From: Schizochytrium sp. TIO01
Lineage: Eukaryota; Sar; Bigyra; Thraustochytrida; Thraustochytriidae
Assembly (NCBI GenBank): GCA_004764695.1
Contig: SMSO01000032.1
Coordinates: 2,940,501-3,004,500, forward strand
DNA: 64,000 nucleotides
Direction of reading: 5' to 3'
Of the stretch, positions 35,143 to 46,000 are shown piece after piece (position 1 is the first letter of the stretch; each line of letters opens with the position of its first letter). The notes under the pieces were generated by a model. The model was not told where the DNA came from. It worked only from the letters and a program-made list of their open reading frames with translations, and searched no databases. The position numbers were made by a program, and so were the translations under genes.

Positions 35143-36140
35143 CACAAGTTGCCTTTTCCCCGTCTTGTTCGGAGATGGCCACTATCTTCTTCTGCGCGTC
35201 TTTCTCACAGGCAGAAATTAGTTTCATTCTCATTCGATGTGGCAGTAGGTAGGTAGGTACGTAGGTATTTCTAGCTAGTTGTGAGTGCGGGAGCCACAAC
35301 AAACGAGAGAAGCGCAGAACCAGAACAGCCGAAGCAAGATGCTTCAGAAGCGATTGGTTGATTGGTTGATGGATTGATTGATTGACTGATTGACTGATTG
35401 ATTGGACGAGACGCCTGACATTTGTTTACATGCAAAATAAGAAGGTTGCTCAATGTAGATTAAAGCCTTCATCGAGTCTGCTTTACTGCTATTTGCGCGA
35501 CTCTGCTGCAGGTAAGTAGGTAGGTATAGGTAGGTACGTACCTACCTTGTAAAGCGTTCTTCTTTGATTTATGTAGCATATTTTTGTATTTTACCTCTTA
35601 AAGAACTTGCGTTTCCCCCCCGCCGTCTCATTATAACGAAGGTATCTTGAAATGTATCCTCTTTTGTTTTCTTTGGCACTGGTGTGTGTGTTTGGGTTTT
35701 AATTAAAATTTTAATAATAACAAAATAATAATGTATGACAAGTTGAAAACCAACAAAAAGAAGACGAAGAAGAACCACAACGCATTTCGCCTTCAAACCT
35801 GCTCTTGCTACGAGCAGGTAAGTAGGTACTACCCAAATGGCGAGGAACGTCATCTTCGAGCAGTCAGAAATAATGAGCGAGAGTCTTTCAGCTTGGTTGA
35901 AAACTCAGGCCAAAACAATTACTTTGTTACGAAGATCCTCCTGATAAACCTCCAAAACTTTTGTCTCTCAGAAATCAGGCAAAAAGCGGTGTGAGGATCA
36001 TCATTACGCTCAACAGGATTCTGTATTTGCAATCATTCATTCATTCACTCACTCATTCATCCATTCATGGTGCTTCAAAGAACATACGAGGTACCTACCT
36101 ACTTTGCGTGACATACATGTAAACACACAGCAGTACATAC

Positions 36141-36172
36141 ACATACATACATACATACATACATACATACAT
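36141..36172. repeat. (CATA)n microsatellite
   Basis: About eight tetranucleotide copies, following an (ATTC)n-like stretch near 36.03-36.07 kb. Confidence 0.93.
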
Positions 36173-36929
36173 GCAGATTAAGTACATACTCTCATTCGCA
36201 ATAGACTTGAACTATTCATTTTATAAAGCTCATTCATTCATTCATTCACCCGTCTGAACAAAGACTCTTGAGATTTCTTCCACCCTCTCCCATCAGCATG
36301 CATAATTCATGGTGTTTAGGCTTGTTGTAATGGCGATCGAGGGGAGCATGCAATGCTCGCGCATTTGATAGATGGATTGTAAGAAGCTTCAAGAACCGTC
36401 GAAGAGGAGCGCAGCCTAACTTGAGAACCGTAGCTGACTTACATTCCATCTCTTTTTCTAATTTATTAATTTGTTTTTAAGTTTATTATATATATATAAT
36501 ATTACAAGAAGGCAAACTTCTGCTTTCTTTTTACCATTCGTGTTTTTTCTTCCTGCAAATCATAAAACAAATTGTGTTGCTCAGTTTTTCACAGACGCGG
36601 TCTTTCTCTTCTCCGCCTCCCGTTCCTTCCTCGACGAGGTTCTGCGCAGTGCGATGAGTGCTTGCATTGGCTTCGCCTTCGCCTTCGCCTGTTGGTGTCC
36701 CCTGCATTTGCAACAGCAGTCAGTGGATATCGAAATCCACCCAAGATCTTGCGGCAGCGGAGAGAAGTAGCACCAGCAGCAAACACCGACTCCCTCCTCA
36801 CAAGGTAGCAAGCAGTAGAATACAGGTTCCTCCTTCTTTTCTCTCGTCTTTTATAGTGAAAATTGGCGCTCTGGTAGAAAATTCTACTAATCAACTGTTT
36901 ATTATCATCTATTTTCATCAGCAAACAAG

Positions 36930-37121
36930 CAAACAAACAAACAAACAAACAAACAAACAAACAAACAAACAAACAAACAAACAAACAAACAAACAAACAA
37001 ACAAACAAACAAACAAACAAACAAACAAACAAACAAACAAACAAACAAACAAACAAACAAACAAACAAACAAACAAACAAACAAACAAACAAACAAACAA
37101 ACAAACAAACAAACAAACAAA
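36930..37121. repeat. (CAAA)n microsatellite, 48 copies
   Basis: Uninterrupted 192-bp tetranucleotide array, the longest simple repeat in the window. It reads as KQTN repeats on plus and FVCL repeats on minus, which explains frames of up to 187 codons here; none is a gene. Confidence 0.99.
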
Positions 37122-37241
37122 AGTCACTCCTATTCATTTCGTTCCTTCCCTGTTGCTAATTTCCCATTCATTGACCTTACTCCGCCCATGGTGCCTCACA
37201 TCTGTAGGCCACACCTCGTAGCCAACAAGCTAGCAACCCGA

Positions 37242-37330
37242 AGGCAGGCAGGCAGGCAGGTCTCCCGTTCTCTCTCCTGCAGAGAACAGTGCGCGGGAGA
37301 AGAACAAGAACAAGAACAAGAACAAGAACA
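37242..37330. repeat. (GGCA)n and hexanucleotide (AAGAAC)n
   Basis: About five copies of GGCA at 37242-37260, then about five copies of AAGAAC at 37300-37330. Confidence 0.9.
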
Positions 37331-37661
37331 GCCTCGAAGCAAGCTGCCGCGAGCGAGGCCTCATGCACGCATGGCCAACTAAACAACGGAGTCAACGCCG
37401 TGCAGTACCTCCTGCCTGTCCATCGTGCCTGCCGAGCGGTGCCGCGGAGGTATCTTCGCGACGGTGGAGGCGGTCCCGAAGGCCGAGACGATCGAAAGAA
37501 GCAGCCCTCGGCGTCTTCTGTGGAGCCCGCATTGCCTGCGAAACTTAGTGTGGTCGAGCGCGAATCTACGAAGGGTGTGCTAGCTGCGGCTAGCCGGGTG
37601 CTAGCGCTTGCGTGCGCTATGTACTACTAGTCTAGTTGTCTATTTCATTTATTATTTTATA

Positions 37662-37705
37662 TATTTTATTTATTTATTTATGTATTTATTTATTTATTTA
37701 TTATT
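37662..37705. repeat. (ATTT)n-rich AT island
   Basis: Imperfect ATTT repeats in an almost GC-free stretch of about 110 bp. Confidence 0.85.
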
Positions 37706-38530
37706 AATTTTTATATTATTTATTGTGAATGCGAGACGAACTGAGTGAGGCAATGAATGAATGAATCAATCAATCAACCCATCGATGAATCGATCGATGC
37801 AGCGCGAGCGATGCGGTGGTCATCAGAGGGGATTGAGAGTGCAGTGGAGGCAGAGATGCATGCGACAGGTTATGCGCTGATGAAGCAGACATCGTGTGCT
37901 TTGTTTGGCAGGCAAGTATCGCTTATCGATGGTTCGTGTGTGACGGATACGAACAGAACAACCTCGGCTTTAGAAAAAGAAAGAAAGAAAGAATAATGCG
38001 ATCACTTTTTTTCTTCCTTTTTAAAATCAAATCAATAAATATGTAAGTTGTTAAATTGTTTCCTTTTTCGGGGGAAAGGGGTCTTTCTTCCTTTTTTCTT
38101 TCTTCTATTTTTTAAAGCAAAAAAAAGTGAACAGAACAACAATAACAAAACCACTTTCATTCTTTCTTTTTCATTAAAGAATGGTACTCATCTGAAAAGC
38201 TTTTCTTGTTACTCACTCTCTTGTGATATTTCATTTCATTTTGGCATTTTTAATGTTTTTGTTTTTCAATGCTCTGTTCCTGTTTTGTTCTTTCGACAAC
38301 CCTCCATACCTACCTATTATGGGATAGATAAAGGCACAAACAAACAAACTCATGAAAGAGAGAGAGAGAGAGAGAGAGAGACCAAAATCACTGCTGCAGA
38401 AAGTGTTGAAGAGACTCTCTCTCTCTTTTCCTCTCCTCGTTTGAAAAGTAAAGAAATGGCACAGCAGCATATCGCAGGTCACTTGTTTGCTTTCATCTTC
38501 ACAACAAGAAGCTTAGTTTTAGTCTGGTGC

Positions 38531-38690
38531 TTTTTGCTCTGCTTTGCTTTTGCTATTTGCTATTTGCTATTTGCTACTTGCTATTTGCTATTTGCTATTT
38601 GCTATTTGCTATTTGCTTTGCTTTTTGCTTTTTGCTTTTTATTTGCTTTTTGCTTTTTGCTTTTTATTTGCTTTTGTTTGTTGTTTGTTT
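38531..38690. repeat. 7-bp minisatellite (TATTTGC)n with TTTTTGC variants
   Basis: About eight TATTTGC units, one with a C substitution, pass into TTTTTGC and TTTATTTGC variants. The array reads as F/L/C/Y-rich shadow frames on plus and K/Q/A-rich on minus. Confidence 0.92.
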
Positions 38691-39272
38691 TGGCTTTGGT
38701 TAATAAAACAAAAGAGAGAAACCAAAAAGAGGAAAAGAGGAGAGGCCTCGAAAGGCAAAGCAGAGTCGCTTCTCCCTGTCGCCGCCGCTCCTGCCCGCGA
38801 GCGAGTCGCGAGGCAGAGAGCAGCGGTTGAGACCACTTCCGGCGCCCCGCCCGCCCCGTGCGGTCGGCGGGCGCCCCACGGGTGGTAGCCCGGCGCCGCC
38901 AGCAGCGGCGCTGCCTGCAGCGTAGAAGCAGCGGCAGCGAGAACGAGGAGGAGACCCGGAGCGAGGGCTCTGGGTCTTTCTCGCCTTGTCTCGTTGTCTC
39001 TCTTCTCACCTCTCACTCACTCTTGTTGAGCGAGCGATTGTCGAGCGATTGATTGAGGCTCGAACGATCAATCGACAGCCTGCGACGAGGCGAACGATAC
39101 ACTGCATTGATCGGGAATTATTAATTTGGCTGCGCACTTCTCCCCACGGCTGTCATTGTCTCGCTCGCTCAGGGCCTTGGACGACTGTGAGATTGAGATT
39201 ACCAAGGCTAAAATTGAGAGTGGGAGCAGAGGCCAGCCTTTGCTTGCCGTGACGATTGCAGCCATACGCAAC

Positions 39273-41975
39273 ATGCCGCGCTCTGTGGAGGAGAGCAAGA
39301 ACCTCCGCGCGGCGGCAGCGGTCCTAGGCCAGCTCAACAGAGGCTCCGAGGACGAGGCCGAGGCGGAGGAGCCTACGAACCTTAACAACAACAACAACAG
39401 CAACAGCAAGAACACGAAGGACCTCGGGGACCACAGCGCACAACAACAGGAGTCAGGTGACGAGAGAGGCGAAAAGAGAGCAGCTGATGCCGATGCCGAT
39501 GCCGATGCAGGAAGCAAGAACGGGGCTTCGTCGCAGCAGAATACGACGTCGACACCAGTAGCAGCAGCGACGTCGACCGGTCCGGCATCGAAGAAACAAC
39601 GCATCATGAGTGGAGGAGCGTCGTCGGCGACGTCATCCTCCTCAGATAAGAGTAAATCATCACCTCCCGCAAATAGCCCCGGGGCAAGTGTGGCAGGAAA
39701 TGATGAAAGTAATGACATGGACGTCGAGCAGGCAAACCATGGTGCTGGCGAGGACCAGCAGCAAGAGGAGCTCGACGGAAATGAGGACGCCTCGAGCGCT
39801 CCAGTTGTGGCTGCAGCAGCGGCGGTCCCAGGACCTGGAACCGCCGCTGCTGCAGCAAGTAACATGACAAGTACAGTTCACGGAAGAGAGGAGGGAGGGA
39901 AATTCACCTCGGATGAGGTATCAGAGCCAAGGACATCCTCGGCTACAGCAACGCACTCTTTCGGCGCTTCTGACGAGGTGGGGAACCCCGGTGACCAACA
40001 AGAACAGCAGAATCACCAGCAAGAACACCCCCTTCAACAAGGATCTCGGCATCTGGCCTTCAGCTCCTCGATCATCGGCAACAGCAACAGTAGCAGCAGC
40101 AGCAGCAACGGCGGCAGTAGCAACAACTCCGCTGTGGATGAGATCGAGACACTGCTGACAGCCCGGCCGGGACAAAACCTCGTTGTGAAAGTTAAAAGAA
40201 ATCCCCCCGAATCCCTTGGTCTCAGCGAACATATTGAACTGTACAATGCCATCAGCGAAGAACTGTGGACCAACATTCGGCAAGAACGCGATTGGAATCA
40301 ACTATATGAAAAACTCAAGCGTAAGTTCACCTGGATGACCAAAGCATTCGCCTCAGTGAGCCTTTTCAAGCAGCGCTGCAAGCTCCTCATGGAGGAGCGC
40401 CGCAAGCGCCAGCACGTGGCTACATGGAAGAACATGAAAGCCGCCGCCACTGGGCCCGCTATTACCGTCATCCTCGAAAAGCGCCTCAAGACGCAAAATA
40501 TCCCCGAAGTCTCCAACGACTACAGCATGCTTGGCGACTACTTTGCCCAGCGCATCCAGCGCTCTGACCGCTCCCCCGGATCCATCCTTGACTGGCCCAA
40601 TGGGCCGCGCACTGCCATAGTTTCCAAACTCATGGCACTGCACAAGTACCATGGATACGGAAGCTTCTACCAAGTCCACGAGCACGTCGATCAGCTCGTG
40701 CAGGCCTGCGAGGTCGAGCTCGCCATCCTCAGTACTTGCGACTGCGAAGGATGCTCTGAGTGGAAGCTCGCTGAGTATCGTGGCACTACCCAAGCCTACG
40801 ACCTGCGCCTTCGCTGGACGCGCAAGCGCGCACAGCTCATGCACGACGTTCTTACCCTGCACCAGGAGCACAGCGACTTTGATATGAAGGAGTTTGCTGC
40901 CCTCGTGAGAGAGAAAATGCCGCTTTTTAAGAACTGGCGCGAAAAGGACATTGCATCTTTCCTTCACGGATCTCACTCCTCGCGGTCCTGTATCGCATGC
41001 TCGCCAGGATCCAAGCCCAAGCGCCCCTACCGCAACCGCAAGATTGTCGCTCTTCAGGCCGCGGAGGAGCATCACGCCGTGGCAGAGACTAACTACCGCG
41101 TCGCGGAGCGCTCCAATTCCCCGTCTGCCATCAAAGAGGCTCGCCAGAAGCTCCAGATTGCTAAGGAGCTTGCCGAGGACGCTATGAAGGCTGTGACGCC
41201 CGTGCTTGAGCGTTCGGTTGCCGACGGATCTGACCCTGCCACGGCGCTAGCTGCTGCAGCTGCGGCAGCTGCTGTGAACTCAGGCTTTTCGTCTCTCCTA
41301 GTTAGCAAGCTTGCAGCATCCCCGCGGTTCTCATTCATGAACGCCTTGTCGCCAAGCATGCTACTGGGATCGCCTTCAGCAGCTATGGCCGCAGCCAAGC
41401 TCGCCGCAGCGGATCACCAGCAGCAAATTATGGCGCAGGTCTCTGCGGCCAGGTCTGATGATGTCAATGCCAACGCTCCTGAGTCATCCGGTGCCGAGGG
41501 CGGTGGCGAGATTGATCAGGCAGCCTCTTCGCACCAGCTCGCGAAGACAAATGTTAGCAAGGACCTTGGCCAGCCTCATGAGCAAGTCCAGGACGAGGAG
41601 AACGTCAGCAAATCGATCAACAACAACGACGGTGACGTCGATGTAGACCGTGCGGGAGACCAGCAAGTAGAGGATGCCTCGCCTGCTGCAATTTCACCCA
41701 CGGACCAGCACGCCGCACACCAGCAAGAGAGTGATCTCGGCGATGAACCGTCCATGCCGCCCGCAGAAGAAGTCACTAATCAGCACCAGCAGCAAGGAGA
41801 AGAATCTAAAGAAGACCAGCAGGAGCACGAGCAGAGTGAAGAGGGTACCGCAGACTCCATTACAGCAATTCCCGCCGGGACAGATCATCACAATGATGAC
41901 AACGACGCTGAAATGAAGGACGTTGAAGCCGTTGATGATGATGCCTTGGCAGCCTCGTCCCCGTCGAAAAAGTAA
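39273..41975 (+). CDS. Large low-complexity protein of unknown function
   Basis: A 900-residue protein from the ATG at 39273 (A at -3). The frame opens earlier only from a TTG at 39126. Residues 1-288 are rich in N, S, A, Q, D and E with homopolymeric runs and look disordered. Residues about 289-590 are a well-ordered, charged and aromatic core with many Trp, for example DWNQLYEKLKRKF, LHKYHGYGSFYQVHEH and LFKNWREKDIASFLHG. It contains CDCEGC near 489 and CIAC near 571, possibly one zinc site. A helical alanine-rich part follows, then an acidic D/E/Q-rich tail from about 700. I recognise no family. The regular codon use, the contrast between ordered core and disordered ends, and the length make it a real gene. 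A basic core with acidic tails would fit a nuclear or chromatin protein, but this is only a guess. The stop overlaps GTAAGT, a possible splice donor. Confidence 0.85.
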   Translation: MPRSVEESKNLRAAAAVLGQLNRGSEDEAEAEEPTNLNNNNNSNSKNTKDLGDHSAQQQESGDERGEKRAADADADADAGSKNGASSQQNTTSTPVAAATSTGPASKKQRIMSGGASSATSSSSDKSKSSPPANSPGASVAGNDESNDMDVEQANHGAGEDQQQEELDGNEDASSAPVVAAAAAVPGPGTAAAAASNMTSTVHGREEGGKFTSDEVSEPRTSSATATHSFGASDEVGNPGDQQEQQNHQQEHPLQQGSRHLAFSSSIIGNSNSSSSSSNGGSSNNSAVDEIETLLTARPGQNLVVKVKRNPPESLGLSEHIELYNAISEELWTNIRQERDWNQLYEKLKRKFTWMTKAFASVSLFKQRCKLLMEERRKRQHVATWKNMKAAATGPAITVILEKRLKTQNIPEVSNDYSMLGDYFAQRIQRSDRSPGSILDWPNGPRTAIVSKLMALHKYHGYGSFYQVHEHVDQLVQACEVELAILSTCDCEGCSEWKLAEYRGTTQAYDLRLRWTRKRAQLMHDVLTLHQEHSDFDMKEFAALVREKMPLFKNWREKDIASFLHGSHSSRSCIACSPGSKPKRPYRNRKIVALQAAEEHHAVAETNYRVAERSNSPSAIKEARQKLQIAKELAEDAMKAVTPVLERSVADGSDPATALAAAAAAAAVNSGFSSLLVSKLAASPRFSFMNALSPSMLLGSPSAAMAAAKLAAADHQQQIMAQVSAARSDDVNANAPESSGAEGGGEIDQAASSHQLAKTNVSKDLGQPHEQVQDEENVSKSINNNDGDVDVDRAGDQQVEDASPAAISPTDQHAAHQQESDLGDEPSMPPAEEVTNQHQQQGEESKEDQQEHEQSEEGTADSITAIPAGTDHHNDDNDAEMKDVEAVDDDALAASSPSKK

Positions 41976-43001
41976 GTGATTAAGGAAAGGCTGAGAAGAA
42001 GCAAGTGTATCGTTCGCGCTTCTTTTTTGCTAGTAGTATCACCACAAGAAGTTGTTGACGCGCTACATTGGGTGCTTCTCCCATGCTCCCCTTTTGTGCT
42101 TTCTCATGCGCATGAGAAAGTACTGGTACTCACTCTCGCCCCTTCTTCAACACATACTGCCCGTTCTTTATCATCTACTTCCATACATCAACTCACCTTA
42201 TTCCCAAAACCAGATCCGTCCGCTTGAGTTATAATAGCCCACGTGCTGGATATGAACTCTATGCGATCAGCTCTGGTGAACGACACTGCTGAGTTCTTCC
42301 TCCTCCATAAGCACCTCTTCGTTCACCTTGATTAGCATCCTTCTTTGCTGCTGCCCTCTGCTCCAATTCTTATTTCATCTAATCGTTCTGCGTATCACTT
42401 AGATACATACCGCGCAGCACCTACGCAAGTTTATGGCTGGCCTGCCCGCTGTGTTCTTGACCATCAACTATAATTCCTGTTTTGTTGGCGGTGGCGTGTC
42501 TAACGTTTGACAGCAGCAGGAACAACAACAACAACAACAACAACAACGATAGATAACCTTCAATCTGGCGCATGAATTCAATAATATTGTTTTCATGTTT
42601 CTAGCTATCGACAGCTTTCGAGGAGCGCCCGCCTTGCGAGATCCCTTCCTGCCTTTTCTTTGAGAGATAATTCTCACTTACCTATTCATTCATTCCAGTT
42701 TTTCAGTTTCCAGTTATTCCATCATGCAATCGTTCAACAATTATTAAGTAATCATCATCTTCGCTATTGCACAAATTTACTTTTTCCTGCCAACGTACGG
42801 GTCCTGATTCGCGCTGCTACCCACCGAGATGGACCATTCGCATACAAATTAACACATACAATATGCTAGCATATATATTCCAAGGGGGGAAAGCCCCAAT
42901 TCTATCATCAAATTTACATACAAGCCCTGATACCCTTACTCTTAAAAGTGACGATTCGACTTCCTTCTTTAAATTCCCTTCATCTAATTTAAATCTTGAT
43001 T
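41976..43001. other. Region between convergent genes with a 22-bp palindrome
   Basis: 1 kb of 3'-flanking sequence shared by the 900-residue gene (plus) and the myosin gene (minus). It holds an (AAC)n run at about 42520-42547 and a perfect palindrome at 42099-42120. No coding signal is seen. Confidence 0.7.
42099..42120. repeat. Perfect 22-bp palindrome
   Basis: The half-site CTTTCTCATGC is followed at once by its exact reverse complement, with no loop. It lies about 125 bp after the stop of the 900-residue gene. The centre CATGCGCATG also occurs upstream of the myosin gene at 49262-49271. It may be a 3'-end hairpin or a dimeric protein-binding site. Confidence 0.8.
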
Positions 43002-46000
43002 TTAATATTGGTCAAATACGCTGCTGTTATCGTCTTCTCTTCTTGGACAAACGTACTTGAGCACTAGACGCTTTGCGTGAACCTTGACCTTGTCATGTCG
43101 CTCTGCGACCCGTTGAGTCTGGTGGAACCCTGACTCCGCGGAATTGACTTGATCTCTAGCAAACCGTAAAGCACTTTCACAAGCACTCCATGCTTCCTGT
43201 GCATCTCTGGCTACTCGAGTATCAAGGTCGCCGCGGTCTATGAGGTGTAGAACGATTACGCTCGTCTCGGATAGATGTAGTATATTGTTTACCTTTTTCT
43301 CGGCGCATTCCAATGCTGCTTGGGCGGCTTCAAGGCCTCGACGCCATGCTGGATGCAAAGGTGAGAGAACTTTGGAGCCCTGTGTCTGTGACATACGAAG
43401 AGAAACTTCGGCACGTAAAGCGCGCCAACGGGCAAACTCTAATTCGTATCTGGCTTGAAGATCTAAAACACCCTGACCCCTTGCACCTCCAAGAATATGC
43501 CCAATACTATCCCTTGTTTTCGCAGCGGCTTCTGCATGAAATGAGTGAGACATTTTGGCCCTGACATTTTCCCATTGGAGATCTGGTTTTCGGGACGAAC
43601 AATTCCTGAGATAGCAGTCCTTCTCAAAATTATCATTGTCTACTTCTTTCGTTTCTTCTAACCCGGCGCATGACTTTTTAGCGCTGAATAGCAGCTCGTG
43701 CAAGTGCTGGTACTCTGCCATGGCTTGTGTAACCTGCTCTTGCGCTAGGTCCGGATTTTCATGGAGCACAGAATCTTCGAATACATTGACACAATAAGCA
43801 AGATGCGCGATTTGAGCACGTGTACTCGAAGAAAGATTGTCGCACAGCCCTTGGGCATCTAGTTCTAGGAGTGTTGCTAGTAATCGACGCGCAGGCTCCA
43901 ATTTTGGGATAGAATCCTTTCGTACTGCAGACACTTTTGCCCTTTGCAAACTTCGGTGCTTCAATGTTGCCTCCGATTTTGCAACTTCTCTGAGCTCGCG
44001 CTCTTGGTCAAGTCGACCAGCTTCAATTACAAAGGCTTGTTGTGTACTAACCACTTGCTCAACCTGCTGCAGAGCATACATTGCCCGACCGTGAGCTTCT
44101 TCTATGACCTGCATAGGGTCCGCTTTGACAAACAACAACACTCGGATTGGCTCCTGACTGTCCCGGGAACTGCTTTCTGCTGCTCGATATTCATCATCCA
44201 GATCTCGTGCTTCAAACTCGCTCGCAGTCAGGTACTCAACTCCTTCATTGTAGTCTAATATTGTGCATGCCGCATCCCGTAACTGGTGCTCCAAAGGCAT
44301 GTGAAGATTATCTTTCCGTAGCATCTTGCTCAAATGCTTCACACGTTCTAAGCGTAGACGCATACTCTCCACACAATCTTTATGTTCTGCGAGCTTCTCT
44401 ACCTCCTTGCTTCTCGCTTGAATCAAAGCCGTGAGTGTTGCCTCAGCGCTTGCGCAACACGTGGCTGCTCGCTGAGCCGCAGAGTGAATTGAGCAGCTAA
44501 TTGATTCCTCTTGATCGTCCTTGTCATTATGTTGTTGTAAATTATGCAGGGCGCCTACTTTACTAGTTAGACGGTCAAGAGAAGTCTGTGTCTGTGTAAG
44601 CTCATTACAAAATTGGTTTGCCAGCTTGCACACCTGCGCGCTACACCAGCTAGCTTTGCAAAGCCCACGTACTGATCTTGTTTCGAAAACTGGATTGCGC
44701 ATCATCTGAGCTTGCAGACGTCCGATCTCCCTACTAACATGCTCAGCAGTACTCTGAGCCTGCAATACCTCCTTTCGTAAGGCTGAGATTTTATTAAACT
44801 CGTCATCTGCAAGCATAACAAAAGCTTCAATCAAATCAATCGCGGTTTCCGTCATATAAGGTATGGAACTAAGATCGCTGTCTGTCAAGAGACCTTGATG
44901 CTCATCCAAGAGACTGTTTGCTTCTTCTACTTGAAGCTCTACACTTTGCAACGCATCATGCAATTTAAATCTATTCTCTAGTTGATGTCTCGCGATAAAA
45001 TTTCGGGTTTGTTTCAGACGGTCAAGCGCAGGTAAGAGCATTTCGCGTGATGAATTCTGAGCTGACCGAACTTCATCTAATCTAGATCTGATTCTATGAA
45101 CTTCTTTCTCGAATTTCTTAGTTGCCCGCTCAATCAGTTTTGTTACTTCTGCAATTTCTTCGTTTGCTGCTTCAAGGGTCGCTTTAGTTGTGCTTGTCGT
45201 GGAGTTCCGGCAAGTAAACTTAGCAGCTCGGGCACGTAGGTCCTTCATGTGCTCCGAGTACTTGCGCACCCTCACATTGTCCATAAGGAGGTCAAAATCA
45301 AAAGGACGCAATGCTTCCATCTCTCTCACCTGAGCATCACGCTCAGAAATTACAGATTCCTTACACTGATCTCGTAATTCTTCAGTAAGTTTATTCAGTA
45401 CCACAATGACCTTTTTGCTCTCGATAATGTCTTCCTCTAGGCCTTCCACTGCAGCTTTGGCGTGCACAAGGGCAATATCGATATCCTCAACGTCTTGCAA
45501 TGTACCATCCTCCGGAAATAAGAATAGGTTATCCTGCAGGTCATTGTCTTCATCACTGCTGCAATCATCGTCGGTATACTCATTCACATTGGAGTTGACA
45601 ACCTTACGACGATGCATATGTGAAAAGTTCCCTTTTGACATCATAAAACTCGAAGATGTTGTTCCTTGCCAAGGAAGCTCTTGAAACATCGAAGGCTTAC
45701 CCATGACCTCGGTTAGATGACTGAAAGTTTCGCGAGCTGTAGAGATACTATCATGGATATCTTCCAGGCGGTGAAGGTCTTTTGTACCATGAAAATCTAA
45801 CAAGGTGCGCTTCAACAAAGTTTTGATGAGATCTGCTTCCTGGTAGATCCGTTTATAGTTTGCTTCAATATCACGTTTTTTGTTCAGTGCATCTCTCAAT
45901 GCCCTTTTCAGTTCGTCAAGCCTCGTACGAAACATAGTACAATCGTTTTCTGCTGCATCTACAGCTAGCTTATCGATGTGATCTACTGCACTCTCAAGCG

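Noticed and set aside
36589-37221. KQTN and FVCL repeat frames of up to 187 codons
   Set aside because: They are made by the (CAAA)48 array, which is open in several frames because its unit is not a multiple of three and lacks stops.
38048-38830. 260-codon plus-strand frame rich in F, L, C and Y
   Set aside because: About a third of it is the TATTTGC minisatellite, and the rest has no motif or coding-like codon use.
39068-39865. 265-codon minus-strand frame
   Set aside because: It is antisense to the disordered N-terminal part of the 900-residue protein and mirrors its low-complexity codons.
40353-41075. 240-codon minus-strand frame
   Set aside because: It is antisense to the ordered core of the 900-residue protein, whose plus-strand frame is longer and has strong codon bias.
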